A DNA stretch of 64,000 nucleotides from Hydrogenophaga sp. Root209 (GCF_001428625.1 NZ_LMIE01000022.1:195618-259617); one strand, 5' to 3'. Positions 30,214 through 40,762 are shown, counted from the first letter of the stretch. The notes: a model not told the origin generated them from the sequence alone. Numbers and translations are program-made.

Positions 30214-31461
30214 ATGACCACCGACCAACAACTGGATGCCTGGATCGACGCCCACTTCGACGAGGAGGTGCGCTTCCTGCAGGAACTCGTGCGCGTGCCC
30301 ACCGACACGCCACCCGGCAACAACGCACCACACGCCGAACGCACGGCCGAGTTGCTCGCCGCCATGGGCCTGAATGCCGAAAAGCACGCCGTACCCGCGG
30401 CCGAGGTGCAGGCCGCCGGCCTGCAGAGCATCACCAACCTGATCGTGCGCCGCCCTTATGGCCCGGGCAGGACCATCGCGCTCAATGCGCATGGCGACGT
30501 GGTACCGCCGGGCGAAGGCTGGACGCACGACCCCTACGGTGGCGAGATCGTCGACGGCAAGATCTACGGCCGCGCCACCGCGGTGAGCAAGTGCGACATC
30601 GCGAGTTTCAGCTTTGCGATCCGCGCGCTGGAATCGCTGAACGCGAAGCTCGCCGGCGGCGTGGAACTGCACGTGACCTACGACGAGGAATACGGCGGTG
30701 AGGTCGGCCCCGACTGGCTGCTGAAGAAGGGCCTGACCAAGCCCGACCTGATGATCGCCGCCGGATTCAGCTACCAGGTGGTGGTGGCGCACAACGGATG
30801 CTTGCAACTGGAGGCGACGGTGCACGGCGACATGGCGCACGCCGCCATTCCCGACAGCGGCACCGACGCGCTGCAAGGCGCGACGCACATCCTCAACGCG
30901 CTCTACGCGCTCAACGCCGACTACCTGAAGATCACGTCCAGCGTCGAAGGCATCAGCCACCCGTATCTCAACGTGGGCCAGATCAGCGGCGGCACCAACA
31001 CCAACGTGATCCCCGGCAAGGTGCTGCTCAAGATCGACCGCCGCATGATCCCCGAGGAGGACCCGGCCGAGGTGGAAGCGGCCTTGCGCCGCACCATCGA
31101 GCAGGCTGCGGCCAGCTTCAACCCGCCACGCGGGGGCCGCGCGATCCGCGTCGATGTGAAGCGCATCTTGCTGGCGCGTGCACTCAAACCCCTGCCGGGC
31201 AACCAGCCGCTGGTCCAGGCGATCCAGAAGCACGGCCAGGCGGTGTTCGGTGAAGCCATCCCCGCCGTGGGCACGCCGCTCTACACCGATGTACGCATCT
31301 ACGGCGAGCACGGCATCCCCGGCGTGATCTACGGCGCGGGCCCGCGCACGGTGCGCGAATCGAACGCCAAGCGCGCTGACGAAAATCTGCTCCTGGAAGA
31401 CCTGCGCCGCGCCACCAAGGTGATCGCGCGCACGCTGTTCGATCTGCTGCAAGCCACCTGA
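30214..31461 (+). CDS. M20-family metallohydrolase, substrate unassigned
   Basis: A 415-residue zinc hydrolase of the ArgE/DapE/M20 type. Metal ligands are visible in ALNAHGDVVPPG, SKCDIASFS and TYDEEYGGEVGP, and the dimerisation part in GDMAHAAIPDSGTDAL. It starts six bases after the uraD-allC fusion, so it is almost surely in the same transcript. The context suggests a ureido-compound hydrolase or deformylase acting late in purine breakdown, but family similarity alone would name it acetylornithine deacetylase-like. The exact reaction is open. Confidence 0.85.
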   Translation: MTTDQQLDAWIDAHFDEEVRFLQELVRVPTDTPPGNNAPHAERTAELLAAMGLNAEKHAVPAAEVQAAGLQSITNLIVRRPYGPGRTIALNAHGDVVPPGEGWTHDPYGGEIVDGKIYGRATAVSKCDIASFSFAIRALESLNAKLAGGVELHVTYDEEYGGEVGPDWLLKKGLTKPDLMIAAGFSYQVVVAHNGCLQLEATVHGDMAHAAIPDSGTDALQGATHILNALYALNADYLKITSSVEGISHPYLNVGQISGGTNTNVIPGKVLLKIDRRMIPEEDPAEVEAALRRTIEQAAASFNPPRGGRAIRVDVKRILLARALKPLPGNQPLVQAIQKHGQAVFGEAIPAVGTPLYTDVRIYGEHGIPGVIYGAGPRTVRESNAKRADENLLLEDLRRATKVIARTLFDLLQAT

Positions 31462-31561
31462 ATCCCCTCTCGGAATCACCTATGAAATGCCGCGCCCGTC
31501 GCGGTCATCGGGGGCCGAACGCGTGACACAATAAACGTGCATTCACGCCTCTGGAGACAAC

Positions 31562-33856
<2,295 letters not shown>

Positions 33857-33877
33857 GCGCTTGCTGTGTGCATGCAA

Positions 33878-33902
33878 GGGGACGCCGCGCGTCCCTTTTT
33901 TT
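33878..33902 (+). terminator. Terminator of maeB
   Basis: GGGACGC-CGC-GCGTCCC followed by seven T residues, starting 22 bases after the maeB stop. It is a strong Rho-independent signal and separates maeB from the ABC importer genes. Confidence 0.85.
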
Positions 33903-33903
33903 C

Positions 33904-34164
33904 GTGCCTGCACCGCGTGGGCTCGCGGACGCGGCGTGCGCTGCTCTGCGGCTGTCCCCCAGCGGCTGGAGCCGCCTCCTCCTTTATGCCGCTGCGCAGC
34001 GCACACCGCGCCCGCGAGCCGAAGTGACATTGGCCCACTCACAGACCGAGTACCACCGAGGTCATCGGCGGCCATGGGGCACGGCGCAGCGAAATAGAGG
34101 AGGAGGCGGCCCCAGCCGCCGGGGGACATTCGCGGAGCCGTGTCTCGTGGTCGCCGATGACCGG
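33904..34164 (+). repeat. Double-hairpin repeat element, copy A
   Basis: A 261-base element made of two adjacent long hairpins. The first pairs GGCTCGCGGACGCGGCGTGC with its near complement 90 bases on (ending CCGCGCCCGCGAGCC). The second pairs GGTCATCGGCGGCCATGGGG with CGTGGTCGCCGATGACC. An inverted copy lies at 37213-37454, on the other side of the ABC importer operon. No transposase is present. The gap 33857-34402 holds otherwise only the maeB terminator and the operator at 34255. Confidence 0.75.
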
Positions 34165-34254
34165 AACCACGCAGAATTCCCATTCATGGTGCACCCCAAT
34201 ATGGTGCGCACCATTCAGGGTTACCCATGTAGACGCGCCCGGCCCCCGAAATCA

Positions 34255-34274
34255 GAATCTGTATACACATTCTG
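34255..34274. promoter_or_regulatory. GntR-type operator upstream of the ABC importer
   Basis: AGAATCTGTATACACATTCT is nearly a full palindrome with the core TGTATACA (34260-34267). It shares the core with the sites near puuD and gntR and lies about 130 bases upstream of the importer's binding-protein gene. It ties the importer to purine catabolism. Confidence 0.65.
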
Positions 34275-34402
34275 TGTTCAAACCGTGTCCAAACACCTGC
34301 TTCCAAGGGTAAGCACCGCTGGCACCCTTATTGCTGATGAAGAAACATGCCTGGGCGCTCCATTCCCGGCCCCTCACAACCCCTCACCCCACAGGAGAAC
34401 CC

Positions 34403-35434
34403 ATGAACAAACGCCACTTCATCCAGACCGCCGCCGCCCTGGCAACCCTGGCCGCCATGGGCACCACCCAGGCCCAGACCCCCATCAAGTTCCAGCTCGA
34501 CTGGCGCTTCGAAGGCCCGGCCGCGCTGTTCCTGCAGCCCGCTGCCAAGGGTTACTTCAAAGCCGCCGGCCTGGACGTGACGATCGACTCCGGCAACGGC
34601 TCGGGCGGCACCGTCACCCGTGTGGCCTCGGGCACCTACGACATCGGCTTCGCCGACATGGCCGCACTCATGGAGTTCCACGCCAACAACCCGGACGCCC
34701 CGAACAAGCCGGTCGCCGTGATGATGGTCTACAACAACACGCCAGCCGCCGTGCTCGCGCTCAAGAAGAGCGGCATCACCAAGCCCGCCGACCTCAACGG
34801 CAAGAAACTCGGCGCGCCGGTGTTCGACGCAGGTCGCAAGGGCTTTCCGATCTTCCAGAAGGCCAACAACATCGGCAACGTGGCCTGGACCTCGATGGAC
34901 CCACCACTGCGTGAAACCATGCTGGTGCGCGGCGACATCGACGCCATCACCGGCTTCTCGTTCACCTCGCTGCTCAACCTCGAAGCACGTGGCGTGAAGG
35001 CCGAGGATGTGGTTGTCATGAACTACGCCGACAACGGCGTGAAACTCTATGGCAACGCGATCATCGCCTCGCCCAAGCTCATCGCCGAGAACCCGGCCGC
35101 CGTGAAAGCGTTTCTCACGGCCTTTGCCAAGGGTGCCAAGGACGTGATGGCCAACCCCGCGGCCTCGATCGAAACCGTGAAGGCACGCGACGGCATCATC
35201 AACGTGCCGCTGGAAACGCGCCGCCTGCAGCTCGCCATCGACGCGGTGGTGGCCAGCCCCGACGCCCGCAAGGAAGGTTTTGGCCAGGTCGTGCCCGGTC
35301 GCCTGGCGCTGATGGCTTCGCAAGTCTCCGATGCCTATGGCACCAAGACCCGCGTCGATCCCGCCAAGATCTGGAACGGCTCCATGCTGCCCGCCGCCGC
35401 CGACCTCAACGTGCTGCCGCCCGCGAAGAAATAA
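34403..35434 (+). CDS. ABC importer periplasmic binding protein (NMT1/SsuA-like)
   Basis: A 343-residue exported protein with signal peptide MNKRHFIQTAAALATLAAMG and cleavage near TQAQ. The mature part (FQLDWRFEGPAALFLQPAAKGYF, interrupted) belongs to the NMT1/THI5-like group that binds taurine, sulfonates, pyrimidines or similar small molecules. AGGAG lies eight bases upstream of the ATG. A terminator after its stop would raise its level above the other two subunits. The shared operator suggests a purine-derived ligand, which is inferred and not visible in the protein. Confidence 0.85.
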   Translation: MNKRHFIQTAAALATLAAMGTTQAQTPIKFQLDWRFEGPAALFLQPAAKGYFKAAGLDVTIDSGNGSGGTVTRVASGTYDIGFADMAALMEFHANNPDAPNKPVAVMMVYNNTPAAVLALKKSGITKPADLNGKKLGAPVFDAGRKGFPIFQKANNIGNVAWTSMDPPLRETMLVRGDIDAITGFSFTSLLNLEARGVKAEDVVVMNYADNGVKLYGNAIIASPKLIAENPAAVKAFLTAFAKGAKDVMANPAASIETVKARDGIINVPLETRRLQLAIDAVVASPDARKEGFGQVVPGRLALMASQVSDAYGTKTRVDPAKIWNGSMLPAAADLNVLPPAKK

Positions 35435-35460
35435 GGCCGAAGACCAGCCCCTCTGGCCCA

Positions 35461-35493
35461 GGCCAGCCACCCTGCGGCGGCTGGCCTTTTTTT
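35461..35493 (+). terminator. Terminator between binding-protein and ATPase genes
   Basis: GGCCAGCC and GGCTGGCC form a perfect 8-bp stem with a 10-base loop, followed by seven T residues, 12 bases before the next start codon. It probably works as a partial terminator that makes the binding protein more abundant than the ATPase and permease. Confidence 0.75.
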
Positions 35494-35504
35494 CAGGAAG
35501 ATCC

Positions 35505-36326
35505 ATGCAAGACACCCTCGGCACCGCGCCCTTCGTCGATTTCGACCAGGTCTGGCTGGCCTACAACGACGAGCTGCTGGCCAAGAACATCTTTGCCGTC
35601 GAAGACATCAACCTCAAGGTCAGGCAGGGTGAGTTCATCGCCATCGTCGGCCCCTCGGGCTGCGGCAAGTCCACCTTCATGAAGCTCACCACCGGGTTGA
35701 AGATGCCCAGCATGGGCAAGATCCGCATCGACGGCCAGCCCGTCACCGGCCCGCTGAAGATCTCGGGCATGGCGTTTCAGGCGCCTTCGCTGCTGCCCTG
35801 GCGCACCACGCTGGACAACGTGCTGCTGCCGCTGGAGATCGTCGAGCCCTACCGCAGCCAGTTCAAGGACCGGCGCAAGGAATACGTGGAACGCGCCGGC
35901 CGCCTACTGGCCAGCGTGGGCCTGGGCGGCATGGAGAAGAAGTTTCCGTGGGAACTCTCCGGCGGCATGCAGCAGCGCGCCAGCATCTGCCGCGCGCTGA
36001 TCCACGAACCCAAGATGCTGCTGCTCGACGAGCCCTTCGGCGCGCTCGACGCCTTCACCCGCGAAGAACTCTGGTGCACGCTGCGCGACTTGTGGGAGGC
36101 GCAGCGCTTCAACGTCATCCTGGTCACGCACGACCTGCGCGAGTCGGTGTTTCTGGCCGACACGGTGTACTGCATGAGCAAGAGCCCGGGCCGCTTCGTG
36201 GTGCAGCGCGAGATCCCGATCCCGCGCACGCGCGACCTGGAGGTCACGTACACCAAAGAATTTTCAGACATCGTGCTCGAACTCCGAGGCCACATCGGGG
36301 CCATGCGCACCCCTGTCAACCAGTGA
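35505..36326 (+). CDS. ABC importer ATP-binding subunit
   Basis: A 273-residue nitrate/sulfonate/taurine-type ATPase. Walker A is GPSGCGKSTFMKL, the signature is LSGGMQQRASICRALI, Walker B is MLLLDEPFGALDAFTR, and the H-loop is LVTHDLRESVFLAD. It energises the importer with the binding protein upstream and the permease 13 bases downstream. AGGAAG lies seven bases upstream of the start. Confidence 0.93.
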   Translation: MQDTLGTAPFVDFDQVWLAYNDELLAKNIFAVEDINLKVRQGEFIAIVGPSGCGKSTFMKLTTGLKMPSMGKIRIDGQPVTGPLKISGMAFQAPSLLPWRTTLDNVLLPLEIVEPYRSQFKDRRKEYVERAGRLLASVGLGGMEKKFPWELSGGMQQRASICRALIHEPKMLLLDEPFGALDAFTREELWCTLRDLWEAQRFNVILVTHDLRESVFLADTVYCMSKSPGRFVVQREIPIPRTRDLEVTYTKEFSDIVLELRGHIGAMRTPVNQ

Positions 36327-36339
36327 ACGGAACCACGCC

Positions 36340-37113
36340 ATGAACCTGAACAAAAAACAGATGGAGCGATGGTCGCCGTTTTTGCTGCTGCTGGCCATCA
36401 TCGTCATCTGGGAAGTCATCACCAGCGGCTTCGGCGTTTCCGAATTCATCTTCCCCAGCCCCTCGCGCATCTGGGAACAGACGCTGGAACACAAGACCAC
36501 CATCCTCGGCCACGCCTGGCGCACCTACTGGGTGACCATGGCCGGCTTCGGCATCGCCATCGTGGTCGGTGTGTTGTTGGGCTTTCTCATCGGCAGCTCG
36601 CGCCTGGCCTATGCGGCGGTCTACCCGCTCATGACAGCCTTCAACGCCCTGCCCAAGGCGGCCTTCGTGCCCATCCTGGTGGTGTGGTTCGGCATCGGCG
36701 TGGGCCCGGCCATCCTCACGGCCTTCCTCATCAGTTTCTTCCCCATCATGGTGAACATCGCCACCGGTCTGGCCACGCTGGAGCCCGAGCTGGAGGACGT
36801 GTTGCGCGTGCTGGGCGCCAAGCGCTGGGACGTGTTGACGAAGGTCGGCCTGCCACGCTCCATGCCCTATTTCTTCGGTTCGCTCAAGGTCGCGATCACG
36901 CTGGCGTTTGTGGGCACCACCGTGTCGGAGATGACGGCGTCGAACGAAGGCATCGGTTACTTGCTGATCTCGGCCGGTTCGTCGATGCAGATGGGTCTGG
37001 CCTTCAGTGGTCTGCTGGTGGTGGGTGCAATGGCCATGGTCATGTACGAGCTGTTCAGCTGGATCGAGAAGCACACCACGGGTTGGGCACACAGAGGCTC
37101 GCAGAACACATGA
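36340..37113 (+). CDS. ABC importer permease subunit
   Basis: A 257-residue inner-membrane protein of the SsuC/TauC permease family with about six transmembrane helices. The EAA loop, which contacts the ATPase, is visible as LEDVLRVLGAKRWDVLTKVGLP (split here). It completes the three-gene importer. The gene ends about 100 bases before the inverted repeat copy B. Confidence 0.92.
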   Translation: MNLNKKQMERWSPFLLLLAIIVIWEVITSGFGVSEFIFPSPSRIWEQTLEHKTTILGHAWRTYWVTMAGFGIAIVVGVLLGFLIGSSRLAYAAVYPLMTAFNALPKAAFVPILVVWFGIGVGPAILTAFLISFFPIMVNIATGLATLEPELEDVLRVLGAKRWDVLTKVGLPRSMPYFFGSLKVAITLAFVGTTVSEMTASNEGIGYLLISAGSSMQMGLAFSGLLVVGAMAMVMYELFSWIEKHTTGWAHRGSQNT

Positions 37114-37212
37114 CCCCGGATCTGGTCAGGGCCTGTGGCTTCCTTGGAGGCTGAGATGTTGGAGCCTCACCTCGGCTTTTGGGCCTCTCGCTGAGTGGCT
37201 TCTCCGGCTGGT
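37114..37212. other. Spacer after the importer operon
   Basis: No gene is supported here. A weak dyad around GTGGCTTCC and GGAGGCTGAG may lie just after the permease stop. The rest of the 348-base gap is filled by the repeat copy B. Confidence 0.3.
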
Positions 37213-37454
37213 CCGGTCATCGGCGACCACGGGGCACGGCTCCGCGAATGTCCCCCGGGGCCTGCGGCCCCTCCTCCTTGATTTCGCTGCGCCATGCCCC
37301 ATGGCCACCGATGACCTCGCTTTCACTCGGCCTGTGGGCTCCCATACGCCACTTCAGGCTCGCGGACGCGGTGTGCGCTGCGCAGCGGCATCAAGGAGGA
37401 GAGGCGGCGAAGCCGCCTCCACACCACGTCCGCGAGCCTGCGAGGTGCAGGCAC
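37213..37454 (-). repeat. Double-hairpin repeat element, copy B (inverted to copy A)
   Basis: A reverse-complement relative of 33904-34164, about three quarters identical by eye. It shares GGTCATCGGTGGCCATGGGG, GGGGGACATTCGCGGAGCCG and GCTGCGCAGCGCACACCGCG on the minus strand. With copy A it brackets the 34255 operator and all three importer genes in inverted orientation. Confidence 0.75.
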
Positions 37455-37461
37455 AAGAACC

Positions 37462-38067
37462 TCAGCGATGAACCTCAGCCTCCCCAGCAGAACTCAACAA
37501 AGCCATCAACCGAGGACGAATCAGAATCCCGGGCCGATCCGAGTCCATCGAATACTCCACACCGCGCCGCCGCAGATCCACCACCGCATCCGGATCGGTG
37601 GATTCGAGAATGTCCTTGTCCTCCCGCGTGATCTCGTCGTCGAAATCGATCAGCATCTGCGCTGGGCAATCGGCCTCGGTGTCGATGCGAAACTGCCATT
37701 GGCACAACTGCATGCGACCGTCGTCAATGGGCGTGAACGCGTTGATGATGATGTGGCGAATGCCGCTCGGGTACTCGATAGCGAGCCGGCGCGAGAACTG
37801 CTGGTAGTACGCGTTGCGCATGTGGCGCTGCGTGATCGCGTCCTTCACGCCGCTGATGCGCTGAAACCGCTCCGGGTTCGCTGCGTCGATCACCGTTTCG
37901 GCATAGAAGCCGGCGCGCCCGCTGCGGTTGTAGACCCAGCCGTGGTAGCCACACTGGATGTTGCCGTCCTTGCACCGGCCCTTGCTCAGCCTGGCGGTGC
38001 GGTGGCAACAGCGGTCTTTCAACGCGGCGGGCTCGCCGTGTTCATCAAGGAAATGGCTTGAGAAATC
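37462..38067 (-). pseudogene. Truncated Rieske aromatic-ring dioxygenase remnant
   Basis: The readable frame starts FLDEHGEPAALKDRCCHR without an ATG and is closed by a stop upstream. It keeps a CxH...CxxH cluster site (RCCHRTARLSKG, then CGYHGWVYNRSG) but then jumps into late catalytic-domain sequence (RHMRNAYYQQFSRRLAIEYP). An intact family member is about 350 residues; here about 200 remain, with the N-terminus missing and an internal part lost. It lies next to repeat copy B, so rearrangement may have broken it. A short functional protein from the TTG at 38022 is unlikely. Confidence 0.7.
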
Positions 38068-38363
38068 TCAAGAGCAATTTCCTGCTTCGCATGGCGCGGC
38101 GCTGAACGCTTCTACTCTGGGTGGGGATGCTAGCAAAACGCAGGCCATGGTCATGCACCGATTTGAAGAACCGCTGCTGGTGTTCGGCATCGACGCGGTG
38201 CGGCTGCGGTTGTTTCGCGGCGATCTCGCCGAGCAGCGCGATGCCGAGCTCTCATGCCGAGATGTGTTCAACGCCTCACCGCACCCGATCGAATGTATCG
38301 GGCCGGTGTTGATCGAAGAGGCCAGCGCACCGCACAAAGGTTTCTGGACGCCTGGGTGACCGG
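38068..38363. other. Intergenic region with one weak open frame
   Basis: The plus strand holds a 70-codon frame (38147-38359) starting MVMHRFEEPLLVFGIDAV. It has no recognised family and no clear ribosome site; it may be a gene fragment. No repeat or regulatory signal stands out in this gap. Confidence 0.3.
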
Positions 38364-39206
38364 CTAATTGCAGCTGAACGCGATGCCGATAGGCCCCGGG
38401 ACGGCCTGCGCCAAAACGGTCGCCGAGTTGATCCATTGAAGTTCAATCGCATCGCCGGCGTTGAAGTTCACCACGCCTGAAGTGACACAACTGCGCGCGG
38501 CACTGCTGATCGTGCAGGAGAACGCGGCAGGTTCCTGCAGGTCTGCGATAGCCGGTGAGGGACCAGGCGCCCGTAGCAAGTTGAAAGTATGGGTCTGATC
38601 CGCAGCGGGCACACCCAGCGTCGCAACGCGAAGGGTTCCAGTGCCGCAGTCCTGGGGAAGAATCTGGACAAAACGGGTGGTGCTGATGGGCGAGGCACCA
38701 ATGGCCTGCACCGAATTGGTTCCCGGTGGCAATTGGTTGTTGCTTGACAGCGACCAAGTGGCTTCAAAAGAAGCGGGGCCCGTGGCGCCCGTCGGTCCCG
38801 TGGCACCTGGGGCACCTGGGGCACCTGGGGCACCTGGGGCACCCGCAGGGCCTTCCGGTCCGACGGGACCTGTCGGACCCACCTCACCTGCGGGGCCCAC
38901 GGCGCCCACAGGCCCTGCAGGCCCGACAGCGCCGTCTGCACCCGCCTGGCCCGCCAGGGAGACCGGCGTCGATGGCCAGGCGCCGGCGACCTTGGGCCCA
39001 TACAGCGCCCCGGTCAGGTCGTCGACGAAATAGTCACCATCCTTGCCCACGGAGGCAACGGGTGCGCCCGGCCCACCGTAAAACACCGGGTGGGTGATCT
39101 CGGGCGCACTCGGGGCTGCTCCGTCGCCACCACCGCAGGCGCTCAACAACAAGGCAACCAGCACCGCGACAGGCAGCGGGCGTGCGGGAGAAGAGCGAAG
39201 CTTCAT
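38364..39206 (-). CDS. Collagen-like surface lipoprotein
   Basis: A 280-residue protein with a lipoprotein signal (VAVLVALLLSACGGG; acceptor Cys near residue 24). A collagen-like block of about 20 Gly-X-Y triplets (GPAGPVGAVGPAGEVGPTGP, then GAPGAPGAPGAPGATGPTG) spans residues of about 95-145. The C-terminal 135 residues form a separate domain (FEATWSLSSNNQLPPGTNSV onward) with three cysteines, unassigned. It starts two bases after the tail-collar gene and is probably translated together with it. Collagen-like rods usually trimerise; a surface display role is inferred. Confidence 0.8.
   Translation of the reverse strand: MKLRSSPARPLPVAVLVALLLSACGGGDGAAPSAPEITHPVFYGGPGAPVASVGKDGDYFVDDLTGALYGPKVAGAWPSTPVSLAGQAGADGAVGPAGPVGAVGPAGEVGPTGPVGPEGPAGAPGAPGAPGAPGATGPTGATGPASFEATWSLSSNNQLPPGTNSVQAIGASPISTTRFVQILPQDCGTGTLRVATLGVPAADQTHTFNLLRAPGPSPAIADLQEPAAFSCTISSAARSCVTSGVVNFNAGDAIELQWINSATVLAQAVPGPIGIAFSCN
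38802..38846. repeat. Tandem 9-base repeats in the collagen-like block
   Basis: Four perfect GGCACCTGG units and a fifth imperfect one encode repeated Gly-Ala-Pro triplets on the minus strand. Slippage here would change the rod length by three residues per unit without breaking the frame. Confidence 0.85.
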
Positions 39207-39208
39207 GC

Positions 39209-39799
39209 TCAGCCCCGCGACGGAAACACGCCTTCGAGGGCGATCACGTAGTACACCCCAAGGTAGGGGTTGCGCAGCGCCACCGGCTTGTTGTTGCCGG
39301 TGGAGCCCACGCCGATGTTCAGCGTCAACGGCAAGGGGGCCAGGGTCTGGTTGGCTGCCGAAGGAGGGGCAAACGCGGACAAGACCTCATTGGACGTGGA
39401 TTCAAAAATTTCCGCGGGAATGGCCCCGGCGGGGCTGGGGAGGGTGCCGAAGTTGGTGGAGCAACTCTGCTGCGCATGTGCTCCGGGCTGGACGGACGCC
39501 GTGTGCGTGTGCGCGGGCAGCTGGTCGGTGTTCAGGACCACGTATTCGGAACCGCCGGACTGGCCCAGGTACACCGGCTGCAATCCGGAACCGGTGCCGG
39601 CACAAACGGGGCCACGGCCACGCAGATCGGGGATCGCGAAGGTCTGTACCCCATCCCCCCCGTACGCCACACCGATCAACGAAAAGAGCGCGGGGTACTG
39701 CGCGATCTGCAACAAACTGCCATCACACTGGGCGAAGCCCACGGGCGCGAACGGGAAAGACACCATCTGGATTTCACCGAGAAAGGGTTCTGTGCTCAT
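39209..39799 (-). CDS. Phage tail-collar domain protein (MdpB-like)
   Basis: A 196-residue protein starting MSTEPFLGEIQMVSFPFAPVG (split), with GFAQCDGSLLQIAQYPALFS, IPDLRGRGPVCAGTG and LPAHTHTASVQPG, the signature of the tail-collar/microcystin-dependent protein family. AGGAGGAATC lies upstream of the start. Such proteins occur in bacteria apart from prophages and their role is unknown. No other phage gene is near. The coupled collagen-like gene suggests the two form one fibre-like surface structure. Confidence 0.85.
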   Translation of the reverse strand: MSTEPFLGEIQMVSFPFAPVGFAQCDGSLLQIAQYPALFSLIGVAYGGDGVQTFAIPDLRGRGPVCAGTGSGLQPVYLGQSGGSEYVVLNTDQLPAHTHTASVQPGAHAQQSCSTNFGTLPSPAGAIPAEIFESTSNEVLSAFAPPSAANQTLAPLPLTLNIGVGSTGNNKPVALRNPYLGVYYVIALEGVFPSRG

Positions 39800-39934
39800 T
39801 TTTGATTCCTCCTGAATGTTTGACGAATGGCTGACGAATGCCACACCGATGTGGCCGCGCCGATGCTAGGGAGCACCAACGCCCACGCAAATACTGCGAA
39901 GGGACTAATTCATTGCGCCTCGTACACTTTCGCC

Positions 39935-40762
39935 ATGCCTTGGCACGCCCGTCTCTCGCTCGACCTGACATTCGAGAACCACAAAACCACCGCCCGTTTC
40001 GAGCACGACGGCCCGCTGCGCATCCTCAAGAGCCTTTACCCGGAGGGCCCTGCGATCTGCCACAACGTGATCGTTCACCCACCCGGCGGTCTGGTCGGGG
40101 GTGATGTGCTCGATGTCAGCGTGCACGCGGGCGCGGGCACGCATGGTTTGATCTCCACACCCGGGGCCACGCGCTTCTACCGCTCCGAGGGCCCGGCCAC
40201 CGAGCAACGGGTCTCGCTCACGCTCGACGAAGGCGCGCGGCTCGAATGGCTGCCGCTGGAAGCCATCGCCTACCCCGGTTGCCTGGCGCTCAACAGCCTG
40301 CGTGCCACGCTGGCCGAGGGTGCCGAGATGATCGGCTGGGACGTGTGCGCGCTCGGTCTGCCCAACGCCAACCAGCCGTTTGACCGCGGCAGCCTCACGC
40401 AGCACCTGGAGATACCGGGCCTGTGGCTGGAGCGCTCGCGCATCGACGCCAGCGACACGCGCCTGCTCGAATCCCCGTTGGGCCTGGGCGGGCACAAATG
40501 CATGGGCACGCTGTGGCTGGCCTGCGGCACACCGATCACGCGCGAGCGTCGCGAACACCTGCTGGAGGCGGTACGCACCGTGCTGGGCGGTGAGCACGGC
40601 GTGCAGGTGGGCGCCACCTGCCCCAACCCCCGCATGCTCGTGGTGCGCGCCGTGGCGCCGCTGGTGGAGCCGCTCATGGCGCTTTTCCAGCAGATCTGGG
40701 CCACGCTGCGCACGCAGGCCTGGGCCCTGGACAGCACCCCACCCCGCATCTGGAAAGTCTGA
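39935..40762 (+). CDS. ureD: Urease accessory protein UreD
   Basis: A 275-residue UreD/UreH. The N-terminus (ARLSLDLTFENHKTTARFEHDGPLRILKSLYPEGP in parts), then VHPPGGLVGGDVLDVSVHAG and GATRFYRSEGPATEQRVSL match the family. UreD works with UreF and UreG to load nickel into urease. Unusually no other ure gene follows; the next gene is an unrelated receiver-TPR protein. The urea importer lies 11 kb away on the other strand. The ATG at 39935 is chosen from family alignment. Confidence 0.93.
   Translation: MPWHARLSLDLTFENHKTTARFEHDGPLRILKSLYPEGPAICHNVIVHPPGGLVGGDVLDVSVHAGAGTHGLISTPGATRFYRSEGPATEQRVSLTLDEGARLEWLPLEAIAYPGCLALNSLRATLAEGAEMIGWDVCALGLPNANQPFDRGSLTQHLEIPGLWLERSRIDASDTRLLESPLGLGGHKCMGTLWLACGTPITRERREHLLEAVRTVLGGEHGVQVGATCPNPRMLVVRAVAPLVEPLMALFQQIWATLRTQAWALDSTPPRIWKV

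Noticed and set aside
27715-31479. A 1254-codon open frame on the minus strand
   Set aside because: It runs antisense to puuE, the uraD-allC fusion and the M20 gene, all with clear family motifs. Such frames arise from strong third-position G/C bias.
38147-38359. A 70-codon plus-strand frame
   Set aside because: No family, no ribosome site, and placed beside a decayed gene; kept only as a note.
38800-38850. CRISPR-like short tandem repeats
   Set aside because: The 9-base units have no spacers and encode Gly-Ala-Pro triplets in a collagen-like protein.
39209-39799. Prophage, from the tail-collar domain
   Set aside because: No other phage structural, lysis or integrase genes lie nearby, and this domain is common in nonphage bacterial genes.
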